64,000 bases of DNA from Crambe crambe (GCA_963924555.1 OZ004589.1:2356001-2420000), one strand, 5' to 3'; shown: positions 11,230 through 23,800, numbered from the stretch's first letter. Notes: generated by a model from the letters alone, not told the origin. Translations and numbers: made by a program.

Positions 11230-13750
11230 ATAGAAAATACTCCTACTATATATTATAGGGACATTAACCTCAGTTTAAAAAAGGTCATTTCATAAGGTTC
11301 TATTCCAAAAAGACTACCATTATAACCTTTTTCAAATGGGTCCTCCCTAAAAGTCTGAATAGCCCCCACTCATGCAGGAATGTCTGCATAGTCTGAGGGC
11401 ATGTAAAAGAAGGTAAAGACCCCAAGAGCATGAGTAAAAGGATATTAAAGAAGCATGAAGTTGGTAGTCAATTATTAAATTGTGCTAGTAAAAATTTAAT
11501 GAATACCATTGCTCCCAGCAGTGGATTCCATGGAGATGGTGATTGCATTGGGGTTATTCTCTGTTGATATCTCATTCATTGGGATACTTGTTGCACCCTC
11601 TTCAGAGCTCTTCATGAAGTACGAAGGATTATCTAAAAAGGGCAAGCATTTACATGTTGTGACTTCAATCTTGAATGACAGTGAAACCTGTCACCTAGCA
11701 GCTGCATTTAGAGACCACCTCCCTTAAGAGACCACTTGGCCACGTACTAACATAATATTATATAGCTAGACACCAAAGACTACTTTTTTTAGCCCATAAT
11801 GTTCGTGATCACTTGCTAATACAGGTTTCATTGAATCTAAGAATTGTCTTACCCATTTCTAGGACAACATTTCCTCTTGAAGTCATTTGGTCTACTTTTG
11901 GTATTTTTCGACAGTGTTTCACATACATGGACAGGAGTACAATGCAGCTGGATAGAGTGGCAAAGATGACACTTACTGCAACTATTGCCAGAATCATTGA
12001 TGCTGAGTGTTCCTCCATTGGGTATTCTGGAGTCTGATTATATAAGCCAAGGGTGATAGTGGTCATCAGAGATGATGACAATGATGATGATGCAGGTAAA
12101 AGAGATTCTGTTCTAAATCCCCTGGTACTGAGTGGAGAAGTTTCAATTTCTAGAGATGATTGTATGGAAGCTGTTTCCAATGGTGTATTGTTTAGACTGT
12201 ATGATACAATTTCAGAATGAGAATTCTGTTCAAGTATTGCTGAAGTGCTTGCTTGCACTGGGATAGGAATGACAGTTGGAGTAGTGTATACGAAAACTGA
12301 GGACTGAGTAGCTTGGGTCAGAGTTGATGCAAAGCCAAGCTTAATGGAACTACTCAGGGCCGGCATATCTGTAGCTACTGTAGGTACAAGTGGTGGCATT
12401 GTAACTTCAACTTCGAGTGATGAAAATAACAGAGATACTGTCATTGGCTTAAGTGATGGAGTTGGTGATGGGAATATTTCAAGCGACATTTGTGGCAGGT
12501 ATCTCACTCGTCATTTCAGGCATAATTGTGGTCTCGACTTCATTAAAACTTGAGGCTTCTGGAATTAAGGCAGACTTAACATGCGAATCACTAAGAATGA
12601 CAATGGAATTCAGGGTGGATGTGGGAGCTGGCAGAGTGTATTCCAATCCTAAAGGACTTGTGGAAACTATCGTGTCTCTGAATTCAGTGAGAGCTGGTGG
12701 TATGATTGTAGGCTCTTTTGACAGCTTTCTTGATCTTAAATCTGATTTTGATGACATGTACACATCAGGCGATGGAGTTGCATACTTAGGTTTAGGTGGA
12801 GTGTCAGTGAAAATTTTAGTCCTTGATGATTGAGTGATTACTTGTGATGGTTTGATTGTACTCATGCCTCCTGATGATGGAACTGATTGTGACTGGGTTG
12901 ATGCATCTACACTTGGTCTGGCTTTGGCATCTAAATAGGACAGTGTGTCTAGTGTGCTGGTAGCCACGATGTGTGTTATATCAGGCTGAGGAGCTATCAC
13001 ATAAGATGTTGGAGTGATTACAAACTCTGGAGTAGGTGTTGGCAACATCATGAATTGTGTTGTATGCACTATATAATTGTCACTTGCAACTGTTTTGAAT
13101 ATGGAGTCGGGATGTCTAAGTGAAACTGATTGTGATCCAGGTTCCGTTGAATATGGACCGGATGAGCTGATCATTGTTTGCCTAACTTCTAATGAAGAGT
13201 CAGACTCAACATCATTAATTCCAACAGTACTGGATCCTTCAAGTTCTGATTGGAAGTTTTGTAAACTTGCCAAGCCAGTAGTAAATTCAGTCATGATGCT
13301 TTTCATGTGATCACTTTTCTTTGCTGTCTGAGAAGGGTCTGTAGGAATACCAGTTGCTGGAATCGTAGGCAATAAAGAAGGCAAACTTGGTATCGAATTG
13401 GGCATTGTTGTAGGCAGTGAATGTGTTTTATTACTCGTAGTACTTGCTCCGTCTTGATCCAATGAGCTACCATTCATTGGTGGCAGTGTGGATATTCCTG
13501 TATTTGTATCTGGAGAATTGGTTGCTGAAAAGGGAATCATTTTTGCATAAATATTGAGAACTAGAGTACTCAAAAATCTCAAATCACGATCCAAATTCAA
13601 TGGCTGCTCAAACTCAGAGGCATTTCGTTTACACACTTTCCTGGTCTTTAGTCATGCAAAGAAAATGAGTCTCGTGTGACAATCAACATAATGAATGATT
13701 TTTTTTAATTCAAAGAGTTCAATCCTAAAATCATTGGTGATTCTTCTAGA

Positions 13751-14403
13751 GTCCGTCGGAAGCCTCCCTCCCACTGGTCAAAGTGACAGTCCTGGACCAT
13801 AATCTCTCCCAACTACCTCCCATCACCACCAAGACACCAGCAGGCAGCCATCCTTCCCTCTCACTCAAGATCTCCACCTCCCAACTCAAGAAGTATTCAC
13901 CCGCCCTCGGTGGTGTGGAGGGTCTGGATTACAGGAGCACCACCGCCAGTCCTGAATCCATGCTCTTAACTGGTAAGTCCTTACATGAAGGGCCCCAAAT
14001 AATTCTGATTCACTATTCAGCTCCATACTGTGCAGTCTAGACATGTACCACATCAGCTGATAGTGGTAGTCAGAAATCCCCAAATATAGCATCAAGTGGT
14101 AAGAATGTGGCCAGAATAGTTCTTTTCACTTGAGTTGTACTTCTGCTGGAAAAGCTGTACTGTGAAGTGGTTTATGTTTATTTGAGGCTCCAGCTGGATT
14201 CTATGAATCCATTATTGGTTGTGGTTGTTAATACTGTGTTTAGGGATGAGTGATGAGTCAACAGCTATGATCGAGTCCTTCCTCTCACAAGCACAAGCGC
14301 CACAAGGCAGAACATAAAGAACACAAGCACAAGAAGAAAGGCAAGAAGAGTAAACATAAACAGAGTTCCCACAATGTTGATGTGGAGTCACTCGATATCT
14401 AGT
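13751..14403 (+). pseudogene. plus-strand gene fragment with a His/Lys-rich tail, frame broken
   Basis: An acceptor at about 13750 (ttctag) opens a 224-nt frame to a good donor at 13974 (ACTG|GTAAGT). It contains LPLVKVTVLDHNL and HPSLSLKISTSQLKKYSPAL. After an intron, an acceptor (gtgtttag) leads to MSDESTAMIESFLS in the matching phase; the frame then slips by one base before a basic tail HKHKRHKAEHKEHKHKKKGK ending at a stop near 14403. Lys/His-rich tails of this kind occur in nuclear proteins such as Mediator and TFIID subunits, but I cannot identify the family. The frameshift and the absence of upstream exons suggest a gene fragment. The opposite strand shows nothing. Confidence 0.4.
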
Positions 14404-14500
14404 TTATTCAATTTCATATCTCTTCAATTATTGATGACATTTTTTTGCATAAGAGTTTCTGTCTGCAGGGTTTTGTTTTGCTTGTTTGTTTTGTTTTGTG

Positions 14501-14524
14501 CCCTAGCCCTAACCCTAGCCCTAG
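14501..14524. repeat. short interstitial telomere-like CCCTAR run
   Basis: Four tandem units of CCCTAG/CCCTAA. The metazoan telomere unit is TTAGGG, so this is a short degenerate interstitial match and may be chance. Confidence 0.4.
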
Positions 14525-14728
14525 AATTTGTATATACTATAATTATTATAGTGCAAAATTTGTGTGGGGTAATAAAAAAAAAAGTAGAAAAATTATAAAT
14601 TCCTTGTTTTGTGTTTCAAAATCCTATAAGTTTACAAACTTCAATGTATGAAGTATAAGTATAAAAGCTATTTATGTATATATGGTGAGGGTGTCATCAC
14701 TGCAGTGAAGTGCAAGGGGCTGGTCTAC

Positions 14729-17700
14729 CTATACAACTCCAGCCAGAGCTGCTTCTTCCAACTGATCTGCAATTCCATTCAGTTGCACATCATCCAGTAA
14801 CTTGAGGAGACCTTCCCATGTAATAGGGTACTGCAGAAACAAGAATACTAAGTGATTCACAGGGTTTAATTCAGAATTTGTGCCGAGGAGGGTAGTGACT
14901 CGTGAGGAGGGGCAACTACAAATCAGCACATCCATGTGGAATTCTATGATAATCTCATTACGAAAGCTAGTTAATTCTTTGTGGGGGGGGGGGGGGGGGG
15001 GGGGGGGGGGCAAGCCATTGTTCAGAGGACAGAAGCCCCCCTCGCCCCCTTGAAACAAACCTCGTCCCAGTAGAACTTCAGTGGAATATTGCATAATAAT
15101 TATACTACTATAACCAATACATGTAGCTGGTATTAATCTACATGGAAACTCTGAAAAAGGACAACTATAATACCTCTCTACAAAGGACAAATGCAAATTC
15201 TGAGAACCAGAGTAGAAACTTATGCATAGCCACAGCTTATAACTACTTCTTTATAAATCACTCACAATTTTTGAGTTTCTTTGCATCCATACTTGAATCA
15301 CATTATTCAAGCAGCGACTCGGATCCCTGAGGTGCATTGTTTCCCATCCATCCAGTTGTGCTCCACTGATGTCAAGAAGCTGTCCCATCTCTCTCCACCT
15401 GGGAGACATTTCCTGCTGAAGTCTTAGCACTTGACTCTGACCAGACCTATCTGTCCACCTAAGTGACATCATCCTAGGCAGATATATTTCCTTTCCTATA
15501 GAAATAGACAATTAACCATTAATACAGATTGTTACATTCTTTTTGATAGAGAAGAACCTTGGCGTTGGGATTGCAGTTAACAGGAACCAGTCACTCTAAT
15601 TATTATGTTACATGTTCATAATTATAATACTTACCTAAAGCAGGACAGTTTGCAGCCGTCCTCCTAGAAGATGTACATCTACATGTACTGTGTTTTCCCA
15701 CAATATCAGCAAAGATTACACCATTGAGATATCTCACAGCCTTGGCCAGCTTTCTCCAACTTGGTTTTCCAAATTTTTTAAAATCGTAATTCCACCGTAG
15801 CCATTCACTGATGGTATCGTACAGGCACATCATGTTGTCCCCTGGATGATTCCCCTTGATAGTGTCTCTTGTACCTCCAGGTAGTCCAAGGTTGGTGGCA
15901 AGAATTGGCCACATGGCCGCCAGAGCTCTAACTGCATCCATCACATCTGTGTGATCCTCGTCCTCTGCATTACAATGAGTCAGTGGATTATATAATATTG
16001 TATACTGTATTATTGTATTGTCATTATTCGGGAAGGAATATTTGCTCTGCTGGGTTCTTGTTTACATAATAGCTTTAACACTACAAAATTTATCAACTTA
16101 ACAAGACATTATAATATTATTATTGAGCTTCAATACTGTAGTATAAGTATCAATAGAAATCCAATCAAAATTTTCGATCGAGGATCTTCTTCAGTGATTT
16201 ATAATTCAAATTTAACAAGACATGTTTAATAACTTGAGTGAAATAAGTAATAGATAAAGCATGTGCGCGAGGTTTCTGGTTGATTTAGTGCACCGTAGCC
16301 CGAGGGATGGTGCACTAAATCAACCAGAAACCGAGTGCGCATGCCTTATCTATTTTAGATCCCATTGCGCATGCGCGTAGCTACTGTAGTCCATAGTTAC
16401 AAACATCAGTACTGTTTGGTCTGCTATAGCTAGCTAATTGTTGTGTCTCCACTTCTTTCTTGAGTTGTGAAATGGCGGCAAGAATAGTCCACGTACCTGC
16501 TGATGCTCCTGTTATAGCTATCTATAAATCAGGGATACTCCCCGAGCACGAAAGATACAAGTATTTTGTGCCTGCCCAGTCCGAAATCAAAGAAGGCGGC
16601 GTGTAAAAAACCAGCTTGCTGTAGACCAGCTAGAATGTTCCTTCTTTTATACTAGCTACTCTCAGAAAAGCTTGTTGGGTTTGAAACGTGGAATTTTAAT
16701 GTTATTCATTGACCACGGTGCACGTTTATAATGACATAACGTTTAAACCCAACAAGCTTTTCAGAGAGTATAGTAGCCAGCATAAAAGGCAGAATTTCAA
16801 CAACTTTTTCAAGCTGTCTTGCAGCATTCAGCATAGCCTGGGGATGCAAAAAATTAGTGCACTCCTACAAAATTAGTGCACTCCTACAGAATTAGTGCAC
16901 ACTTGCTGATTTAATGCACATAGCAACCACATAGCAACGGGATCTAATATACATTAGGGATATTATAAATACTCACTTAAGACAGTATCATCAACATTCT
17001 CCCAGTCATTTGCACCAGCCTATACATAAAAAATGCATACTATTTTGATATGGGAGAGAAAGCCTGATATGGCCTAACTAAGTACATGTATATAGTCATG
17101 TGCAGCTTGTAGTCTCACTTGAGTGGGTTCAAGAAACGATCTCTCAAGAAATGAAACAGAAATTGTTGAACAGGCATGTGTTGTATGAACCACAATACCA
17201 AATAATGCACACCCACCTGACTAGTATTTGATAGTTATGTAATTCTGTCAAGGGATAGTTACTGCTAGTGAATCTCATAATAATTCCTACTGCTACAGGA
17301 GATTGCAGAATGTAGTAGATACCTCTAAGTGCTTGAGGTCAGGATAGTGTACACAGCAACAGGTTTCTTAAGTCCATATGGAAGGCCAGTGAGATTTTAC
17401 ATTTTTTTCTTACATTACAATCAATAATTGAAGATACTATAGGCACTAACATTGGGGACTGTAGCCTGGCTACTTGCTTGTGGCTGAGAAGCTTGTGGCT
17501 GAGAAGGAGGTATAGACTGGACAGATTCTCCTGGTGGACGAATAGCTGTCCCACTACTAGGACCTGAAGAATAGTTCGGATAACCTACACAAGAAATAAT
17601 GATCACAAGTTTTCTTATGAAACAGTCCGCCATAACAAGATGTCTCCACATAAAAAGTAGATATGTCAGTACTATAGTAGCTGTGCGGATACAGAGTCTG

Positions 17701-20546
17701 GTGGCCTAAGATTCCAATTGTGTTACCATATGAGCATATGACTAGCAGGGTTTCATCTAGGGGGTACATGAGAAGCTTCCGACCCAAGAGGCCCCCCACC
17801 CACCCATATAGACAACATCCACTCACCCCAAGTCAATGAAACCTAATGTCCATGGATCCCAACTAATGCACTGTACCTTGTTGTCCCAACTGGGCATGGG
17901 ACCAGGGTTGTTGTGGAGTGAAGTATGGAGGCCGAGGTGCTCCAGGTTGCTGCATGTACACGACCCCACTTGAAGTCTGAACTGGTTGTGGGGGAACATA
18001 ACAATATCCAGGTCCTCCTTGCTGGGGCTGGCCTTGCTGCAAGCATGTGCCACGACTTGGCAACTGGTGATGTTGAGATGGTATTAAATTTTGTTGCTGC
18101 GGTCCAGGTACCTGTTGTAGGGGCTGCTGGTAGAAGTTCCCATTTTGTGGCTGGTGATGTGAATGTAACGTCCCATTACTCCCTGTAAAACAGTCAATCA
18201 TGAAAACAAAAAATCTTGATTCTCGTGAAAGGGAATCAATATACAATGAGAGTAAAAACATTTCTTCTAAATGTAAGAGTGATGTAGGCTTGAGTACATG
18301 ACTATAAAAAGTACGGAAACAAGGTGCTGGCTATATACTTCATAGGCTCTACAGAATTGACAAACCCTACAATTGACATAAACCCCTACATCGCTGCTGC
18401 CATATTATCCTTTTGGCTACACCTTGCAGCGATGTAGGGTTTATGTCAATTGTAGGGTTTGTCAATTCTGTAGAGCCTATGAAGTACATAGCCAGCACCT
18501 TATTTATAGTCATGTACTCAAGCCTACATCACTCTTTCATTTAGAAGAAATGTTTTTACTCTCGTATTTTTATGTATTTGGCGGGTATTAATTTGAGCTA
18601 TTTTGAGCTTTGTATAATAGTTTCATATGAAGTTGCTTAGGCACAAACAATACAATGCATTATTGTGTCAGTAATTATCATTGGAGAGTTAGTTTTTGTA
18701 GATTGAACAAAAAGGATCTTCACGATACTTCAATCTATCACACCTGTCACTCCTGCCCTTTTCCACCCCCTACTGCTGCCATTCTTGAGTCCATGAAATT
18801 AGATCTGAAACAGACTCTTTCAGACAATAGTAATCTAGCTAGCTAGCTAACTCTGCCAGGACACTCAAACAGCTAGCACTGTTTTTATTCAATATTACTT
18901 CTAATTATACAAAATTTTATTAGCGCATGCTTATATTAGTGAATAAAGGCCTACTCACTAAATTTGCTAAATTAACAAGTCGCCAATAATACCCACCTTA
19001 AGGTATACTTGTTGAGCTAGGTTGCCTGAAATCCATAATACTTACCAACTGGAGTAGGTCCTGGAATGGCAGTACCCAATTTATCTACAGTACGTATGAA
19101 ATGGCCATGACTTTTATAGGTGGTATGGCACCTGACCACTTCAAGTGGTTACTACATGATAATAGTTATAATTATTCATGTCATTGTCTAATTCATAAAA
19201 GAATCACTATTGCTACTTTTACCTCAATGTTCCAATGCTCTCCGGCCCCCGGCCCCAATGAACGTGTTCAACCATAAAGGAGGGAGGAAACAGGCCTGCG
19301 CACATGATCAAGCTCTGTATTATGCGGGAATTCGTATCTGTATTTCATCCATTTGTATTGTAGCAATGCAGAAAAAGTTATTCCTTTTATAGGAGTTGTA
19401 AGAGGTAAGGTTTGAAAATAATATAATACTGTAGCTCCTTTAGTATGGACTGCTAGTAACAAGCTTGTGTTTATATAACTAGCCAGCAATAATTGTGTTC
19501 TAAACTTGTCCTTTTAACTCTTCCATAGTGCACGCTGAAAGGCTCACTTTGTGGCAATTATAGCATAGCATCACTTCTTGTGGACTGCACCAGCTTCTTA
19601 TCTTCCAACAAAACAGAAATCACTATGGACAAGTGCGCACGTGTGTGCAAGCATCACTAAACATCACATTGACGTCAACAGAAGCATCTGGTGGATCATT
19701 TTGCACTTTGCACTTCCATTTCCTATCTTTCCTCCCTCCTTTTATCAACCCAATCTCTTCATCAGGATACCATACCCTCCAAGTTTGCCAAACCGAAATC
19801 AGGGACAAATCACACTCGCCAATTAATAATGACCATACCCTCCATGAATATTATTAAAATGAATTATTTTTGGCTACAACTACAAGTTTGGGTGGTGTTT
19901 CAGTGGATTCAGGTTCAGAAGCAGAAGGTAGCCTGAACAATTCAGTCAGGAATGTGTACCTACATCCAATCTTTGTGGCTTGTAGAAGGCCCCCAGGCAT
20001 TGACTGGACTAGTGTGCAGCCTGTACTTGTGTATACTGTAGTTATTCAAGCGCAGTGCTTATGTATACAATGAGCTATTCAGACTCTTCCGGGACAAACA
20101 CCAGCCTTATACAAATCCGTGTGGGACACGTGAGACAAGTGCAATCAGGGACAGTCCCTGAGGACACTTGGAGGGTATGGGCTACCCATCAGAAACACAC
20201 CCCCTAATAATTTGATACAGCTTGCTCGTTACCATATAGACCTACCACTTCTAAATAGACTGATGATATCATCGAACTGTAGCTGGTTCTTCTCCAGTAT
20301 TATCAAAAATTTTCCCAAGTTTCTTGGATTCAAGGTTACCTTATTTCTCAGGCAAGTGACCATCACACTTGCTTTTTGAGTCTTACTGAGCCTGCTGTCG
20401 GGATCTTTAATATCTTCATGTTTGTCATCGTTCAACCAGCCTATAATATTCATCTCATCTGCCACCCATGACAAGTTAGCTTTCAGAGCTGTTTCCAACT
20501 TCCCCGTGTATTTTTTCAACAGCTGCAGTTCTTGGCTCTCACCCAT
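14729..20546 (-). CDS. CARD - Pro/Gln-rich linker - Death - Death adaptor protein (494 aa)
   Basis: Eight exons with GT-AG borders and agreeing phases: 20546-20246, 19084-19046, 18182-17877, 17584-17451, 17019-16977, 15964-15635, 15495-15266, 14830-14729; summed length 1485 nt, stop included. Residues about 5-95 are a CARD (WVADEMNIIGWLNDDKHEDI, LGKFLIILEKNQLQFDD). Residues about 100-275 are low-complexity Pro/Gln/Ser (GNFYQQPLQQVPGPQQQNL). Residues about 285-367 are a Death domain (MWPILATNLGLPGG, NHPGDNMMCLYDTISEWLRW, FGKPSWRKLAKAV). Residues about 404-490 are a second (MSPRWREMGQLLDISGAQLD, DPSRCLNNVIQVWMQR, ITWEGLLKLLDDVQLNGIAD). RAIDD/CRADD-type adaptors pair a CARD with one Death domain and link receptors to caspases; two Death domains and the long linker are unusual. 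The exon-4 donor (GTTAGT) is weak. The CARD-to-linker join rests on donor, acceptor and phase agreement only. Confidence 0.72.
14983..15010. repeat. 28-base G homopolymer in an intron of the CARD/Death gene
   Basis: An uninterrupted run of 28 G lies between the last two exons. Similar G runs occur in miniature elements at 26771 and 57018, so this may mark another such element. Confidence 0.7.
16250..16950. mobile_element. cluster of foldback elements in an intron of the CARD/Death gene
   Basis: A hairpin at 16250-16353 has two 45-bp arms (agatttagtgcacc type) and a 14-bp loop. A second inverted pair lies at about 16632-16682 and 16744-16800 (agcttgttgggttt and complement). The motif gtgcact recurs at 16288, 16310 and several times in 16855-16920, and TAGATCCC-type ends at about 16355 and 16945 face each other. 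I take it as one or two nested non-autonomous elements; the ends are not certain. Confidence 0.55.
16472..16606 (+). CDS. 44-residue small ORF within the foldback region
   Basis: An ATG in a fair context (gtgaaATGGCGGC) opens 44 codons before TAA: MAARIVHVPADAPVIAIYKS, then GILPEHERYKYFVPAQ. The composition is protein-like and unlike the surrounding repeats. It is antisense to the host gene. It could be the first coding exon of a captured gene, or chance. I recognise no family. Confidence 0.25.
   Translation: MAARIVHVPADAPVIAIYKSGILPEHERYKYFVPAQSEIKEGGV
18248..18563. repeat. long hairpin with arms of about 140 bp in an intron of the CARD/Death gene
   Basis: 18248-18396 and 18427-18563 are near-perfect inverted copies (gaattgacaaaccctacaat and complement), with a roughly 11-nt extra piece in the left arm and a 30-nt loop. 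It lies between exons 2 and 3, so the pre-mRNA would fold into a long double-stranded stem. A foldback element is the simplest reading; no clear target duplication was found. Confidence 0.75.
19770..20180. mobile_element. possible 411-bp element with 15-bp inverted ends
   Basis: CCATACCCTCCAAGT at 19770-19784 is the exact complement of ACTTGGAGGGTATGG at 20166-20180. The interval lies in the first intron of the CARD/Death gene and has no gene-like content. A target duplication is not evident. Confidence 0.4.
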
Positions 20547-20803
20547 ACTTATTCCCTACGACTGTGGCACTAGCTGGGGACCTACTGACAGGTAATGGAG
20601 CCGGCCATTATTGAATAAAGCCACGCCTCTGGCCGGGCCAGGAGGTTGAGTCGATCGAGTGGTCGAGTGCCCAAGGCCTTCGGTAACTGACGGATGCATT
20701 AATTTGTGAAAGTTTAAGAGATGCTGCTATATATACGTGTGTGGGCCCTAGAGCTGTTTTATAACAAGACAAATGGACAAAAAGAAATAGCTATGGCTAT
20801 GTT

Positions 20804-23800
20804 TTAAAAGTCTACAATATCCTCATAGTCATATGGATTATATTGTACTGACATGAAATTGTTTGATGACAAGCAGTTGGACAGTTCCACAGGCCTAGAA
20901 TATATTGATGGTTGAGGTACAAGTGACACACCCCCTTCGTCGTTCTCTTCTTCCCGTCTACTCTTAGTCTCACATGCCAAGTCTGCTGAACTGGTGGGAA
21001 AAGACAGCATGAATTTTTCATCTTCTATGTGGTCGTAATCATGACTCTGGACCGATCCATTCATCAGAGGATCAGAGGATTTTTTGACGTATCTCAACTG
21101 GAGGTCAGAGTACATGTAGGCACCGGCTTTCAAGTTAGCCCCAAGAATGATAGCCGCCTCGTGAGTCGACGCATCTTTGAAGGGTATTTGAAGGATCCTG
21201 TCCTCATCTCTTAATAGGGTGTTGATGATTTCCTTGAAGCAGGGACGAGAGAATGGATTGGGGTGCCAACATTGTGTCATCAGGTTGTAAATCACACGGG
21301 GACATCCTGGAGGAGGGGGGAGGCGGTAACCACTGTCCACTTTCTCTATAACCTGCATGTATGATAAAATTACAGATAGCTTGCTGCTACTTATGATGAT
21401 GAAATTTTATAAGGTAAAGTGGGGCTATTTTGAACAGTGGGTAATTCCGTATCGTTTGAATATTTCTGAAACTACTGAGACTTCTGAGCTCAATGTTGGA
21501 GGATATAATCTACTATAATATATATTTCAAAATAGAGCGAGGAGTTTTGAAAATAATTATTTGACCTTTCAGAATATTATACAATATTATACCATAATAG
21601 CTATCCAGTGATAGTCATTACACAAAAATATAGGCATGGTTGTTTTTGTTTCTGTTAATTGTTTTTGTTTCTTCCTACCTCTGCATTGCTGAAGTCTCTG
21701 AAAGGCATTCTTCCTAAACTCCAGATCTCATAGAGCAGACAGCCATAGCTCCACACATCGCTGGCAGTGGAGTACTGACGATAATACATGGCCTCGGGGG
21801 CTGTCCATCTCACCTGTAGTCTCCCACCTCTGGCTACGTAGTCATTGACATCTGATAAATCTCGAGACTTGCCAAATCCTCCTACCTATAATTTATAAAA
21901 GTGCACATCATAATGTATAGTACATGCAAGTCCAGTTGTATAGCTAATAGTTTGTAGGGAGTACTTTTCTAGGTTATAAATTGAAATAGAAAATTCCATG
22001 CAATTAGATTTAACTACACTGACCTAACAGCTATTTACAGTACCAGCTTAGCTATGCACTGTGCTAGCTGGCTATAGTAGCTAGCTAACTCTTCACTTCA
22101 CAGAGAATATGTGACACCTTTTGCTAATAACTCATGCATGTTTAAAAAGGGAAGGAGGAGTAGCTACATATTTATTCTTGTTGGAAACCAGGATGGTGGA
22201 GAGAGAGTAGCTACCATTGGTCGGAAAGTGTCGTCTAATGAGCTTTATAAGGTACATTAGGGGATATGATGGAGGAGGAGAGGAGGTGGAAAAGGAGGAA
22301 GTAGCTAGCTAGTATACATTCACAACCCTATAATAAATTGTCACTATAAAGTGTATCATGTTTACATAAAACATAATTATTAGAGTAAATGGTGTGATTA
22401 TGCCAGAGCTTGCGGTGGGAGGGAGGATAAGGGGAATATTATAGTATAGCTGCTACATGAATTCAAATCCTTGTTAAGAACTATAATGTCCTCTTAAAAG
22501 GTCCAGGGGGTGTGGGAGGTGGAGGAGGGGAAAGTCAAAGATGAATTCTACAACAAATATAGCCCTAAAGCCTTTCATTCGTTTTAGCTGTCTTATTCAA
22601 CACACAATCAGTTATAAGGGTATTAATTTTATCTAACCTTGCAAGTGTCCATATTTGTGACGAATATGTTACTAGCACAGAGGCCCCTGTGTACGAAACC
22701 TTTGCTGGCTAGATACTGCATTCCTAGTGCAACTTGCTGTGAATATGTGAGAAGAAGTTTCGGCGTGTCCAAAGGTTTAACACTGCATGTGCACAAGAAA
22801 TTTTAGTAATGATCATCTATCCATTAAGATAGATTATGTCTATAGCTTCAGTGGAATCTCTCTAATTCGGCCACCTTTGGGGACAGCAGAAGTGTCCTGA
22901 TTACAGGGGGTGGCCTCATTTCAGGGTGGGTTTATATTATGAAGTAAAGTGTCCTGAATACAGGGGTGGCCTCATTGGTCCTGATTAGAGGGAGTTCACT
23001 GTATGGGCTCTATATGCTATAACCATTTTTGGGATCAAAATAACAGCAAGTCAATAGTAACTATACTAGTTGAGAGCAGAAGAGAGAAAGCCCATTAGCT
23101 ACTCTATGGCCATTCTTCTACCACCATGATAGCTACTTGAAACTTCTTTATAGATACACATGTATATAACTATTCTTTTACCTTCTTCCCATTTGCACAA
23201 GAATCTTTCTGAGGTCACCTCTTGGGAAATATTCACTCACAAGCATTGTATGCTGGGGGAAAAAATTAAGTCATTGCAAGTCTTTCAGGAATTAGTTATA
23301 ATTAACTTACTGTTTGATCATAGACTGCACCATGGAGCTTAACAACGTTGGGATGTCGGAATTGGCCCATGATTGCTATTTCTTGAAGAAGTAGTGATCT
23401 GTTGAGTTTCTTGTTTGATTCAGATTCTTCTGAGTGCACGGATTTGATTGTTACGTCTACTCTCGTCTCATCTGGGCCCTTTCTCCAAATTCCATGCTGC
23501 ACTTGCTCCTTCGTTAGACTACTCCTATCATTCAAGATCACGACTCTTATAATAATAATTATGGACACAGATGACTCCAGTTACATTACTATGCATCCAA
23601 ACTTTGAGAATGCATTAACTATGTTTCAAGAAGTCAATTATATGGTCATTGTATAGCTATTACTTTGGCTGACGTACATACATACATAAATTATTATTAT
23701 TCAGTGGCTGAGGTCCATGCACACACACAGAGACTGATAGACATGCATGATAGCTAGTCTGAGTCTTTAAGCACTTCTTGGCTCAGACAAATTTATTTAT

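Larger units (their letters stand above)
3702..13640 (-). pseudogene. RTK-A: decayed paralogue of the pseudokinase receptor RTK-B
   Basis: Collinear with RTK-B exon by exon: ectodomain/TM 13635-11853, then 11632-11507, juxtamembrane about 10190-9341, 7846-7728, 6238-6006, 5949-5879, 5479-5335, 4627-4421 and 4259-3702. Several lesions are visible against RTK-B. The 5' end stops matching at about 13635, so the signal exon and first about 160 ectodomain residues (with the four-Cys module) are missing. A 23-bp loss at about 12499 shifts the frame. A net 20-bp loss at about 9830 shifts it again. The acceptor of the kinase N-lobe exon (near 6238) is 2 nt shorter and throws the frame out. The 5' part of the juxtamembrane exon is replaced by unrelated sequence (about 10190-10437). 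The kinase exons still read open and carry the same HRG and GFG substitutions as RTK-B. Probably not making a receptor; transcription cannot be judged. Confidence 0.8.

Noticed and set aside
14501..14524. Telomere or chromosome-fusion scar
   Set aside because: Only four imperfect units; too short to claim.
19210..19392. Extra 5' coding exon of the adaptor gene on the minus strand near 19220-19280 (MVEHVHWGRGPES...)
   Set aside because: Its donor leaves two bases, which puts a stop into the next exon; the CARD exon gives the correct phase instead.
20246..20546. CARD ORF as an independent single-exon gene of 105 aa
   Set aside because: A phase-1 donor inside the frame joins cleanly to downstream exons, and the same donor position is kept in copy A; an unspliced 105-aa protein is less likely, though not excluded.
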